Assembly: GCA_964502775.1 (NCBI GenBank)
Contig: CAZCYE010000036.1
Span: forward strand, 1 to 16,060
Direction: 5' to 3'
DNA from: CAZCYE01 sp964502775
GTDB taxonomy: Bacteria; Actinomycetota; Acidimicrobiia; IMCC26256; PALSA-555
Length of the DNA stretch: 16,060 nt
Shown here: positions 1 through 6,627 of the stretch, in pieces
How the letters are laid out: each line of letters opens with the position of its first letter
Numbering within the stretch: position 1 is the first letter of the stretch
The notes under the pieces: model-generated
Database searches by the model: none
What the model saw: the letters and a program-made list of their open reading frames with translations, nothing else
What the model was told of the DNA's origin: nothing
Position numbers and translations under genes: made by a program

Positions 1-659
1 TCGCCGCCGCGGCCCGCCGGTCGGGCCGCGCGCCCGGCGACGTGGTGCTCGTGGGCGCCACGAAAGGGGTCGAGGCGGGGCGCATCCGGGCCGCGGCCCT
101 CGCGGGGCTGGCGGACGTGGGGGAGAACCGGGCCCAGGAGCTGCTCGCCAAGGCCGAGGCCCTGGCCGGCGGCAGCGACGACAGGGACGGCGACGGCGGC
201 GACCAGGCTGCGCTGCGCTGGCACTTCCTCGGTGCGCTCCAGCGCAACAAGGTTGCGTCCCTGGCCCGGTGGGTGCAGTGCTGGCAGGCGGTCGACCGCG
301 TGCGCATCGGTGAGCAGATCGCGCGCCATGCCCCGGGTGCACGGGTGCTCATCGAGGTGAACCTGGCCGGTGAGCCGACCAAGGCCGGCTGCGCACCGAC
401 GGAGCTCGACGCGCTCGCCGATGCGCTCCGACGGATGGACCTGGACGTGGCCGGCCTCATGGCCGTGCCCCCGGTCGGGGAGGATCCCCGCCGGCGCTTC
501 GCGGAGCTGCGCGAGCTGGGCCGGCGCCTCGGCGTGGCCGAGCTGTCCATGGGGATGTCCGCCGACTTCGAGGTGGCGATCGAGGAAGGCGCGACCATCG
601 TGCGGGTGGGGCGGGCGCTGTTCGGTGCTCGGACCGAGCGGGGCTCGCGCACCGCCTGA
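1..659 (+). CDS. yggS: YggS/YlmE family PLP-binding protein, 5' partial
   Basis: This is a pyridoxal-5'-phosphate carrier/homeostasis protein of the alanine-racemase N-terminal fold (COG0325). It is cytosolic and keeps free PLP and amino-acid pools in balance. The frame is open from the window edge (first full codon at 3), so the true start lies upstream. A start at GTG 42 would cut off the family's N-terminal helix, which is still visible as RSGRAPGD. Seen: the PLP-lysine strand LVGATK, the DVGENRAQE segment, WHFLGALQRNK, and near the C-terminus SMGMSADFEVAIEEGAT followed by VRVGRALFG, which hold the phosphate-binding residues. An acidic, Gly/Asp-rich insertion (GGSDDRDGDGGD) just before WHFLG is longer than usual. 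In Actinomycetota this gene normally sits next to sepF at the end of the division cluster, as here. Family assignment is secure; the physiological substrate is not known. Confidence 0.95.
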   Translation, partial: AAAARRSGRAPGDVVLVGATKGVEAGRIRAAALAGLADVGENRAQELLAKAEALAGGSDDRDGDGGDQAALRWHFLGALQRNKVASLARWVQCWQAVDRVRIGEQIARHAPGARVLIEVNLAGEPTKAGCAPTELDALADALRRMDLDVAGLMAVPPVGEDPRRRFAELRELGRRLGVAELSMGMSADFEVAIEEGATIVRVGRALFGARTERGSRTA

Positions 660-660
660 T

Positions 661-775
661 CCCACCTCCGGCTTCCTGGTCGCGTCTCGCTGCTCGCCGG
701 GATACCCACCTCCATGGCTCGCTCACTGCGGGTCGGGGTACCCGCCCCGCGGGCGTTCGCTCGCGATCGCCGCCT
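661..775. repeat. Degenerate direct repeats in the yggS-sepF gap
   Basis: The 234-bp gap between yggS and sepF has no convincing gene. It contains three related segments, beginning at about 661, 705 and 741. Each opens with CCC(A/G)CCYC and contains a GCTCGCT- or GTTCGCTCGC-like core. The second and third are each preceded by GGG(G)A/TACCC-type sequence (GGGATACCC, GGGGTACCC). Spacing is about 44 and 36 bp. No function can be assigned; this could be a remnant of a dispersed intergenic repeat. Confidence 0.35.
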
Positions 776-849
776 GCCCGCATCGCCGCCCGTCCCGTCG
801 CCCCACCTGGCCCCCGGTCGCAAGCCGCGCCATTCCGACAGCGTGGCGG

Positions 850-893
850 TAGTGTGGATCGCCGGGAGGGCGTGCTCCGCAGCACGCGATCAC
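850..893 (+). promoter_or_regulatory. sepF leader: -10-like hexamer, SD and intervening hairpin
   Basis: A TAGTGT hexamer at 850-855 could be a -10 element, but no good -35 was seen. GGAGG at 865-869 is an exact Shine-Dalgarno core, yet it lies 24 nt from the TTG start at 894. The bases between include a perfect 7-bp inverted repeat, GCGTGCT (870-876) and AGCACGC (881-887), with loop CCGC. Folding it would leave an effective SD-to-start distance of 6 nt. The sequence elements are seen; the translational role is inference. Confidence 0.4.
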
Positions 894-1523
894 TTGGCCT
901 CGCTCTGGCGCCGCGCAATGGTCTACCTGGGGCTCCAGGACGACGAAGAGTACGGCTATGACCAGTACTCCGAGTACGACCACGATTCGTACGCCGAACC
1001 GGGGCTCGGCGCGCCCGACGGTCGCCGAGTGCAGGGCCCTGATCTCGGCAACGGCGCCCCGCGTCCGGCGCGACCCGAGCACCGTGACGGCCGTGATGGC
1101 CGTGACCCCCGGACCCTCAAGGAGCCCCGTGGCCCGGGGGCGCCGGTGGGCTACGGGGATGCGGCCGTGCGGGCACTCCCGCGTGACGAGCCGCCGTCGG
1201 CTGTGTCCGTCCAGCGGCCCGCTGTGGTCCGCACGGTTGCCACCAGCGCGGCGAAGGTCCACGTCGTCGAGCCGCGAGGTTTCAACGACGCCCAGGAGAT
1301 CGGCGACCGGGTCAAGTCGAACCAGGCCGTGATCCTCAACCTCCAGAGCAGCCCTCGGGACCTGCAGCGGCGCCTCATCGATTTCTCCAGTGGCCTTGCG
1401 TACGCGGCCGGGGGCTCCATGTCGCGGGTCGCGGACTCGGTGTTCCTCCTCACGCCGGTGAACGTGGAGCTGTCAGAGGAAGAGAAGGATCGCCTCGAGG
1501 CTCGTGGCCTGTACCGGCGCTGA
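894..1523 (+). CDS. sepF: Cell division protein SepF
   Basis: SepF is the membrane anchor and bundler of FtsZ and acts at the septum of Gram-positive cells. The C-terminal SepF domain spans roughly residues 122-205 of 209: VHVVEPRGFNDAQEIGDRVK, then the stretch with VILNLQ, the helix RRLIDFSSGLAYAAGGSM, and VFLLTPVNVELS. The middle (about 25-120) is disordered and rich in Asp, Arg, Gly and Pro, as in other actinobacterial SepF proteins. The TTG at 894 is chosen as start because it restores the N-terminal amphipathic membrane-targeting helix MASLWRRAMVYLGL, followed by the acidic DDEEYGYDQY. Starting at ATG 918 would lose half of that helix, and starts further upstream would add unrelated residues. 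The downstream yggT is 25 bp away, suggesting one transcript. The domain call is firm; the start is less certain. Confidence 0.9.
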   Translation: MASLWRRAMVYLGLQDDEEYGYDQYSEYDHDSYAEPGLGAPDGRRVQGPDLGNGAPRPARPEHRDGRDGRDPRTLKEPRGPGAPVGYGDAAVRALPRDEPPSAVSVQRPAVVRTVATSAAKVHVVEPRGFNDAQEIGDRVKSNQAVILNLQSSPRDLQRRLIDFSSGLAYAAGGSMSRVADSVFLLTPVNVELSEEEKDRLEARGLYRR

Positions 1524-1548
1524 TCACGCAATGCGGCACTGACATCTG

Positions 1549-1794
1549 ATGCAGGTCCTGTGCGCACTGATCACGGTGTTCATCGTCATGCTCGTCGCGC
1601 GAGCGATGCTCTCGTGGTTCCCGGTGCGCCCGGGCACCCCCGCCGCACAGATCGCCGGCGTGCTCTACACGGCGACGGAATGGGCGCTGCGCCCGCTTCG
1701 GCAGGTGATCCCGCCCGTGGGCATGTTCGACCTCTCGTTCTTCATCCTGGTGTTCGGCCTCTTCATCATCCGCAACAACGTGCTGGACTGTTGA
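1549..1794 (+). CDS. yggT: YggT/YlmG family small membrane protein
   Basis: An 81-residue integral membrane protein of the YggT family (COG0762). In Gram-positive bacteria and plastids it is linked to division and nucleoid or thylakoid organisation; its molecular activity is unknown. Seen: an N-terminal hydrophobic segment (about 1-20) running into the family signature ARAMLSWFPV, a central TATEWALRPLRQVIPPVGMFDLS stretch typical of the family (P-L-R and IPP-G-DLS elements), and a second hydrophobic helix SFFILVFGLFIIRN near the C-terminus. ATG 1549 is the only workable start, because the ATG at 1531 is followed at once by a stop in the same frame. There is no obvious Shine-Dalgarno, so translation may be coupled to sepF, whose stop is 25 bp upstream. 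It lies between sepF and divIVA, the usual position. Confidence 0.92.
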   Translation: MQVLCALITVFIVMLVARAMLSWFPVRPGTPAAQIAGVLYTATEWALRPLRQVIPPVGMFDLSFFILVFGLFIIRNNVLDC

Positions 1795-1852
1795 GCCCCG
1801 CCGCCCCCGAGTCGTAGGCCGAGTCGAGGGGCCCCCGATGGAGGTACGTCGC

Positions 1853-1858
1853 TAGCAT
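1853..1858 (+). promoter_or_regulatory. Possible -10 element for divIVA
   Basis: TAGCAT ends 8 nt before the divIVA ATG, the spacing expected for a leaderless or nearly leaderless transcript. No convincing -35 was seen, and there is no Shine-Dalgarno immediately before the ATG. It fits the pattern seen at other starts in this window. Weak on its own. Confidence 0.35.
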
Positions 1859-1866
1859 GGGCGGCC

Positions 1867-2967
1867 ATGGCCCCGACTGACGTCACTCCCCAAGAGCTAC
1901 GCGACCTCGAGATCCGCGAGGCGTGGCGCGGATACCACCGCGACGACGTGGACGAGCTCCTCGAGCGCGCCGCGGCGACGATCGAGCACCTCGTCGAGCA
2001 GGCGCGTCAGCTCCAGATTCAGCTCACACGGGCACCGGGTCCCCAGGCGCGTCCACCCGCGCCCGAGCGACTGGGCGCCGACTCCGACACCGAGGTGATC
2101 CAGCGCACGCTGCTCCTCGCCCAGCGCGCGGCCGACGAGGCCGTCGCCGAGGCCAAAGCGCAGGCCGCGGCGCTCGTGGCGGAATCGGAGCAGCGGGCCG
2201 GGGCCCTCGTGAGCGAGGCCGAGGCCCGGGCCCGGGCGATCGGCGAGAGCGAGCGCCAGCGGCTCGACATCGAGATCGCGCAGCTCGCCGCGACGCGGGA
2301 AGCGCTCAGCGTCGATGTCGAGGCGCTCGAACGCTTCAAGAGCGGCTACCGCGAGCGGTTGCACATGGCGATCGAGGCCGAGTTGGAGACGCTGACGGCG
2401 ATCGGGATGGACGCGAGCGAACGTCCGTCCCTCCACGAGGTCGAGATGCCCCTACCGCGGTCCGCGCCCGCTCCGGCTCCTGCTCCCGTCCGCCCGACCG
2501 CGGCTGCGCCGGCGCGAGCCACCACGCCCGAGCCGCCGTCGTGGTCGGCGTCCTCGGAGGCGGGGACCGCGATGCCTGATGCCGAGAGCACCGACAGCAC
2601 CGACATCGCCGATCTCGCCGATGCCACCGAAGCGGCGCCGGTGCTCCGCATCGACGCCACGCCGGCCCGCGCCGACATGCCTCCGGCGAGTGGTCCGGGG
2701 CGCGGTCCCGATGAGCTGAGTCCCGAGCCGCCCGGCGGTTGGAGCGACGCGCCCACGGCGGCGGTCGTCGAGCACCCCGAGCCCGACGACACCGACGGAG
2801 CCAGCGCCGGGGACGACAGCCTCGACGACGACGCCTTCTTCGCGTCACTGCGCGAGGCGGTGCGCGACGACGCCCCCCTCGGGGGTGAAGAGACGGGCGA
2901 GCACTTCTTCGAGCGCGAGCGGCCCGAGGATCAGCGCCGCTTGTTTCGCCGCCGCCGGGAGGGGTAG
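1867..2967 (+). CDS. divIVA: DivIVA/Wag31-like polar growth and septum-site protein
   Basis: A curvature-sensing coiled-coil scaffold that recruits growth or division machinery to poles and septa. Residues about 5-55 form the DivIVA lipid-binding domain: VTPQELRDLEIREAWRGYHR, then DDVDELLERAA. The exposed hydrophobic residue before RGY, a Phe in B. subtilis DivIVA, is Trp20 here, followed by Arg21. Residues about 75-185 are a heptad-rich coiled coil (LAQRAADEAVAEAKAQ and AEARARAIGESERQ segments). From about 190 the protein becomes a Pro/Ala-rich, then strongly acidic, disordered tail, ending in basic RRLFRRRREG. At 366 residues it is longer than the Bacillus protein and closer to actinobacterial forms, mainly because of this tail. 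It follows yggT by 72 bp and converges on ileS with only 7 bp between the stop codons. Confidence 0.92.
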   Translation: MAPTDVTPQELRDLEIREAWRGYHRDDVDELLERAAATIEHLVEQARQLQIQLTRAPGPQARPPAPERLGADSDTEVIQRTLLLAQRAADEAVAEAKAQAAALVAESEQRAGALVSEAEARARAIGESERQRLDIEIAQLAATREALSVDVEALERFKSGYRERLHMAIEAELETLTAIGMDASERPSLHEVEMPLPRSAPAPAPAPVRPTAAAPARATTPEPPSWSASSEAGTAMPDAESTDSTDIADLADATEAAPVLRIDATPARADMPPASGPGRGPDELSPEPPGGWSDAPTAAVVEHPEPDDTDGASAGDDSLDDDAFFASLREAVRDDAPLGGEETGEHFFERERPEDQRRLFRRRREG

Positions 2968-2974
2968 GCGCAGC

Positions 2975-5900
2975 TCAGAGCCGGTCGATGGTCGCGGCGG
3001 CCTCTACGCCGTCGAGCTCCAGGACCGAACGGTGGTCGGGCGCGCTTGGCGCGCCCGGGTCGTCCGCACCGTGGGTCGTCCAGTCGATCGCCAGCACCTC
3101 GGATGCGATCCAGTCCTGGTGACGCCGTGCCGCCCCCGCGATCGGCTCCGGTGCCCACAGCACCACGCGGATGCGATCGGCGAGGTCGAACCCCTTGGCC
3201 TTGCGTAGATCGTTGAGTCCGTGCACGAGCTCGCGGGCGTAGCCCTCGAGGCGCAGGTCGTCGTCGAGCGTCGTCTCGAGCGCGACCGCGATACCGGCGT
3301 CCTGGGCCACCACGAGCTCCTCGTGGGCCCGGGCGCGCAGCTCGACCTCGTCGGCGCCCAGCTCGACGACTTCCCCGCCGCCCAAGTCGAGGCGGAACCC
3401 GTGGCCCTCGTCGAGAGCGCGCCGCACGGCGTGCACGTCCACGGTCTCGAGCGCCGCCTTGACCCGGGGCATGGCGGGTCCGAGCTTGGGGCCCAGCAGG
3501 CGGAAGTTGGGCAACACCGCGTAGTCCACCAGTCCCTCGAGGTCGTACACCACCTCCACGTGCTTGACGTTGAGCTCGTCCGCGATCTCGGCCACGACGT
3601 CGTCGTCCAACGAGCGCGTGGCCGGGACGAGCGCGAAGGCGCGCGGCAGCGGTTGGCGGACCTTGATGCCCGCCTCGGCGCGGGCCGCCCGACCGAGCGT
3701 GACGAGGCGGCGGGCGAGGGTCATCGCGTCCTCGAGGTCCAGGTCGCGCGCGCCCGGGTCCGCCGAGGGCCAGTCCGCCAGGTGAACCGACTCCGTGCCC
3801 CCCGTGACGACGCGGTGCACCTCGTCGGCGGTGAACGGGCAGAACGGGGCGAGCAGGAGCGACACGGTGGTGAGGCACTCGTGGAGCGTCGAGTGGGCCG
3901 ACGGGTCCGAGGCCTTCCAGAATCGCGAACGCGAGCGGCGCACGTACCAGTTCGACACGTCGTCGACGAGGGCCTCGATCGCCTGCGCGCTGCGCAGCGC
4001 ATCGAACTCGTCGAGCGCGCTGGTCACCGCCTCGATCGTGGCGTGCAACCGTGACCGGACCCAACGATCGAGGACGTGCTCGCCGCGTTCGCTGCTGTCC
4101 GCCCCGGGGTGCCAACCGTCCAGGTTGGCGTAGGTCACGAAGAAGTACAGCGTGTTCCACAGCGTCACGAGCAACCGCCGGGTGGCCTCGTCGATGGCTT
4201 GGGTGTCCACGCGCCGGTTGGTCCAGGGCGAGCCGGCGGAGAAGAAGTACCACCGCAACGCGTCGGCGCCCTGAGAGTTCAAGATGACCCAGGGGTCGAC
4301 GACGTTGCCCCTCGACTTCGACATCTTGTGCCCGTCGCGGTCAACGATGAGCGCGAGGCACACGACGTTCCGGTACGGCGCGCGGCCGAACACCAGCGTG
4401 TTCACTGCGAGCAGCGAGTAGAACCAGCCGCGCGTCTGGTCGATCGCCTCGCACACGAAGTCGGCGGGGAATCGACGATCGAAGTCGGTAGTGCCCTCGA
4501 AGGGGTAGTGGAACTGCGACGCCGGAACCGCACCGGAGTCGAACCAAGCGTCCAGTACGGGCGCCACTCGGCGTGCCGCGCCGGCACAGGCTCCACAGCT
4601 GATCACGACGTCATCGATGTCGGGCCGGTGCAGGTCGAGATCCCCGAGGTCTCGGCCCGCCAGCTCGGCGAGCTCGGCGACCGATCCCACGCAGCGATCC
4701 TGGCCGCACGATTCGCAGCGCCACACCGGCAGCGGCGTGCCCCAGAACCGATCGCGTGAGAGGGCCCAGTCGACGTTGTTGGCGAGCCAGTCCCCGAACC
4801 GACCGTGCTTGATGTGGCGAGGGTGCCAATCGACGGATTCGTTCTGGGCCAGGAGCTCGTCGCGATGTTCGGACGTGCGCGCGAACCACGTGGGCTTCGC
4901 CCAGTAGATCAGTGGTGTGGCGCAGCGCCAGCAGTGGGGGTAGGAGTGCGTGTGGTCGACGACGGCGAAGAGCCGCCCGGTGGCCGCGAGCTCGTCGATG
5001 ATCCGGGCGTCGGCGTCCTTGACGAACTCCCCGGCGTAGAGGGGGACCGAGTCGTCGAAGCGACCCGTGGCATCGACCGGGTTGAGGACACCGAGGTGCT
5101 CACGCTCGGCGACCTCACGGTCGACCTCGCCGAAGGCAGGCGCGAGGTGCACGATGCCGGTCCCCTCGTCAAGGCTCACGAAGTCAGCGGCTACGACTCG
5201 GGGCGCGCCGGCCGGGAGCTTGAGGTGCTCGAGGGGCCGCTCGTACACGGCGCCGACGAGCTCGGCTGCACTCACGTCGGCCACGATCTTCCCCGTGTCA
5301 CCGAGCACCGCGTCGAGCCGGGCCGCGGCGATCACCACGTCACGTTCGCCCGCCCCGAGGCGCGCCCGCACGTAGCGGATCTCGGGGCCGACCGCGACCG
5401 CGACGTTCGACACGAGAGTCCACGGCGTCGTGGTCCAAACGAGCAGGTCGTGATCGCGATCGGCGAGCGGGAACCGCACGTACACCGAGGGCTCGGTCAC
5501 GTCGGCATAGCCCTGGGCGACCTCGTGGCTCGACAGCGCGGTCCCGCAACGACCGCAGTAGGGGACGACCTTGTTGCCTTCGTAGATCAGGTCCTTGTCC
5601 CAGAGCTGCTTGATGTGCCACCAGACGCTCTCGATGTACTCGTTGGAGAGGGTCCAGAAGGGGTCGGTCGTGTCGAGCCACACGCCAATTCGGGTCGTGA
5701 GCGCCGTCCACTCCTCGACGTAACGGTGCACGGATTCCCGGCATCGACGGTTGAACTCGGCGATCCCGAACTCCTCGATCTGCTGCTTGCCGGAGAAGCC
5801 GAGCTCCTTCTCGACCTCGAGCTCGACCGGGAGCCCGTGACAGTCCCACCCCCCCTTGCGGGCGACGTGCCGTCCTCGCATCGTGTGGTAACGGGGGTAG

Positions 5901-6103
5901 AGATCCTTGAACGCCCGCATCCACGCGGAGCCGAGGTGAGGGTGGCCGTTGGCGGTGGGGGGACCCTCGTAGAACACCCACTCGGGTGCACCTTCCCGGC
6001 GTCGGAGGCTCTCGCCGAAGACGTCGCGGTCTGCCCATCGTCGAAGCACTCGCTCCTCGAGCGCGACGAGATCGAGGTCGTTCTCGACGGGTTCGAACGG
6101 CAT
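2975..6103 (-). CDS. ileS: Isoleucyl-tRNA synthetase (type 2-like)
   Basis: Class I synthetase charging tRNA-Ile; cytosolic and essential; 1042 residues. The N-terminal catalytic region has GPPTANG, followed by the class I signature as H56-L-G-S59, then GWDCHGLPVELEVEKELGFSG. The CP1 editing domain has TTTPWTLVSN and the motif G314-TGIVHLAPAFGEVD. The second signature is K593-MSKS, within DGHKMSKSRGN. The anticodon-binding region starts with DRWVRSRLHATIEAV. CxxC pairs (CGRCG, CESCG, CGACAG) suggest zinc sites in the insertions. The start ATG (6101-6103) gives MPFEPVENDLDLVALEE, where family alignments begin; the frame stays open another 52 codons upstream, but that stretch overlaps yggU and is not family-like. 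The gene is convergent with divIVA and divergent from yggU, whereas in Streptomyces, as I recall, ileS is co-oriented with divIVA. The HLGS signature differs from the GxHH form of Streptomyces and mycobacteria. Confidence 0.97.
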   Translation of the reverse strand: MPFEPVENDLDLVALEERVLRRWADRDVFGESLRRREGAPEWVFYEGPPTANGHPHLGSAWMRAFKDLYPRYHTMRGRHVARKGGWDCHGLPVELEVEKELGFSGKQQIEEFGIAEFNRRCRESVHRYVEEWTALTTRIGVWLDTTDPFWTLSNEYIESVWWHIKQLWDKDLIYEGNKVVPYCGRCGTALSSHEVAQGYADVTEPSVYVRFPLADRDHDLLVWTTTPWTLVSNVAVAVGPEIRYVRARLGAGERDVVIAAARLDAVLGDTGKIVADVSAAELVGAVYERPLEHLKLPAGAPRVVAADFVSLDEGTGIVHLAPAFGEVDREVAEREHLGVLNPVDATGRFDDSVPLYAGEFVKDADARIIDELAATGRLFAVVDHTHSYPHCWRCATPLIYWAKPTWFARTSEHRDELLAQNESVDWHPRHIKHGRFGDWLANNVDWALSRDRFWGTPLPVWRCESCGQDRCVGSVAELAELAGRDLGDLDLHRPDIDDVVISCGACAGAARRVAPVLDAWFDSGAVPASQFHYPFEGTTDFDRRFPADFVCEAIDQTRGWFYSLLAVNTLVFGRAPYRNVVCLALIVDRDGHKMSKSRGNVVDPWVILNSQGADALRWYFFSAGSPWTNRRVDTQAIDEATRRLLVTLWNTLYFFVTYANLDGWHPGADSSERGEHVLDRWVRSRLHATIEAVTSALDEFDALRSAQAIEALVDDVSNWYVRRSRSRFWKASDPSAHSTLHECLTTVSLLLAPFCPFTADEVHRVVTGGTESVHLADWPSADPGARDLDLEDAMTLARRLVTLGRAARAEAGIKVRQPLPRAFALVPATRSLDDDVVAEIADELNVKHVEVVYDLEGLVDYAVLPNFRLLGPKLGPAMPRVKAALETVDVHAVRRALDEGHGFRLDLGGGEVVELGADEVELRARAHEELVVAQDAGIAVALETTLDDDLRLEGYARELVHGLNDLRKAKGFDLADRIRVVLWAPEPIAGAARRHQDWIASEVLAIDWTTHGADDPGAPSAPDHRSVLELDGVEAAATIDRL

Positions 6104-6116
6104 CGTGGGGAGCGTA
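6104..6116 (-). promoter_or_regulatory. -10 element giving a leaderless ileS transcript
   Basis: On the minus strand TACGCT (6116-6111) is followed by exactly 7 nt and then the ileS ATG. This is typical of leaderless actinobacterial promoters. The same hexamer occurs before the dksA-like gene. No clear -35 was seen. The whole divergent ileS/yggU gap (6104-6157) is only 54 bp and also holds the palindrome CGGGATCCCG (6129-6138). There is no room for a T-box leader. Confidence 0.5.
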
Positions 6117-6157
6117 TCGTGACGGGTTCGGGATCCCGGTTGGCGAAACGGAGCACG

Positions 6158-6511
6158 ATGTCCGAGGTGACTGACCTCTTCACGGTCGACGACGACGGCG
6201 CGTTGCTCGCCGTCCACGTGCAGCCCGGCGCAGGTCGGAGCGCGGTGGTGGGTCGGCACGGCAGCTCGCTCAAGGTGCGGGTAGCGGCACCACCCGTCGA
6301 CGATCGGGCCAACGAGGCAACGCGGGAGCTGTTGGCCGCGGAGCTCGGTGTGACGTCGGCCGACCTGGAGATCACCTCCGGCGCCCGATCGCGGATGAAG
6401 CGCGTCCGGATCAAGGGCCTCGATTCCGACGAGCTCGAGGCCCGACTGCGCCGCGTGCTCGCGGAGGCGTCGGCCTCACCCGGCCCCCGCGGGCGTCGCA
6501 TCCCGGACTGA
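6158..6511 (+). CDS. yggU: DUF167 / YggU family protein
   Basis: A small protein of the DUF167 (YggU, COG1872) family; its biochemical role is not established. The 117 residues contain the family core: LLAVHVQPGAGRSAVVGRHG, LKVRVAAPPVDDRANEA, then LLAAELGV, and the basic strand ITSGARSRMKRVRIKGL. Start ATG 6158 gives MSEVTDLFTV, with a weak GGAG at 6150-6153 (spacing 4 nt). The frame is open far upstream only because it reads antisense through ileS. The family is normally about 100 residues, so this one is slightly long, with a Pro/Arg-rich C-terminal tail (SPGPRGRRIPD). It is divergent from ileS and followed after 116 bp by the dksA-like gene. In many bacteria yggU clusters with yggS/yggT, consistent with its place here. 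Confidence 0.9.
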   Translation: MSEVTDLFTVDDDGALLAVHVQPGAGRSAVVGRHGSSLKVRVAAPPVDDRANEATRELLAAELGVTSADLEITSGARSRMKRVRIKGLDSDELEARLRRVLAEASASPGPRGRRIPD

Positions 6512-6521
6512 GGCGTCTCGG

Positions 6522-6538
6522 GGCCGGTCGGGCCGGCC
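6522..6538 (+). terminator. GC-rich hairpin after yggU
   Basis: GGCCGG (6522-6527) and CCGGCC (6533-6538) form a perfect 6-bp stem with loop TCGGG, 10 bp after the yggU stop. There is no T-tract, which is common for actinobacterial terminator candidates but also makes the call weak. Confidence 0.3.
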
Positions 6539-6546
6539 ACCAGGCG

Positions 6547-6621
6547 TTGGAGCGCGCCGGACCTGGCGCTGTACGCTCCTGCGCTCTTTCGGGGGTCGTT
6601 CGGGCCCGCGATGCCAAGGAG
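6547..6621 (+). promoter_or_regulatory. Promoter-like elements and Shine-Dalgarno for the dksA-like gene
   Basis: TTGGAG (6547-6552) and TACGCT (6572-6577) resemble -35 and -10 hexamers, with a 19-bp spacer that is slightly long. AAGGAG at 6616-6621 is a strong Shine-Dalgarno, 6 nt before ATG 6628, and decides that start over ATG 6622 and the upstream TTG 6547. Unlike several neighbours, this gene would have a real leader of about 45 nt. Confidence 0.5.
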
Positions 6622-6627
6622 ATGGGC

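Noticed and set aside
714..893. SepF start at ATG 714
   Set aside because: The added 60 residues are Arg/Pro-rich and unlike SepF. The membrane-targeting helix begins at TTG 894.
2931..4253. 440-residue minus-strand open frame overlapping ileS
   Set aside because: Arg/Pro/Gly-rich shadow frame of ileS. The synthetase frame carries the KMSKS motif and anticodon-binding region over the same bases.
4805..6157. Long open frame on the plus strand through ileS, continuous with yggU
   Set aside because: It is the antisense shadow of the well-supported ileS gene in GC-rich DNA. Its translation has no recognisable family motifs until the DUF167 domain begins after 6158.
6104..6400. T-box leader for ileS
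   Set aside because: No TGGTACC-type T-box sequence was seen on the minus strand upstream, and the gap to yggU is only 54 bp.
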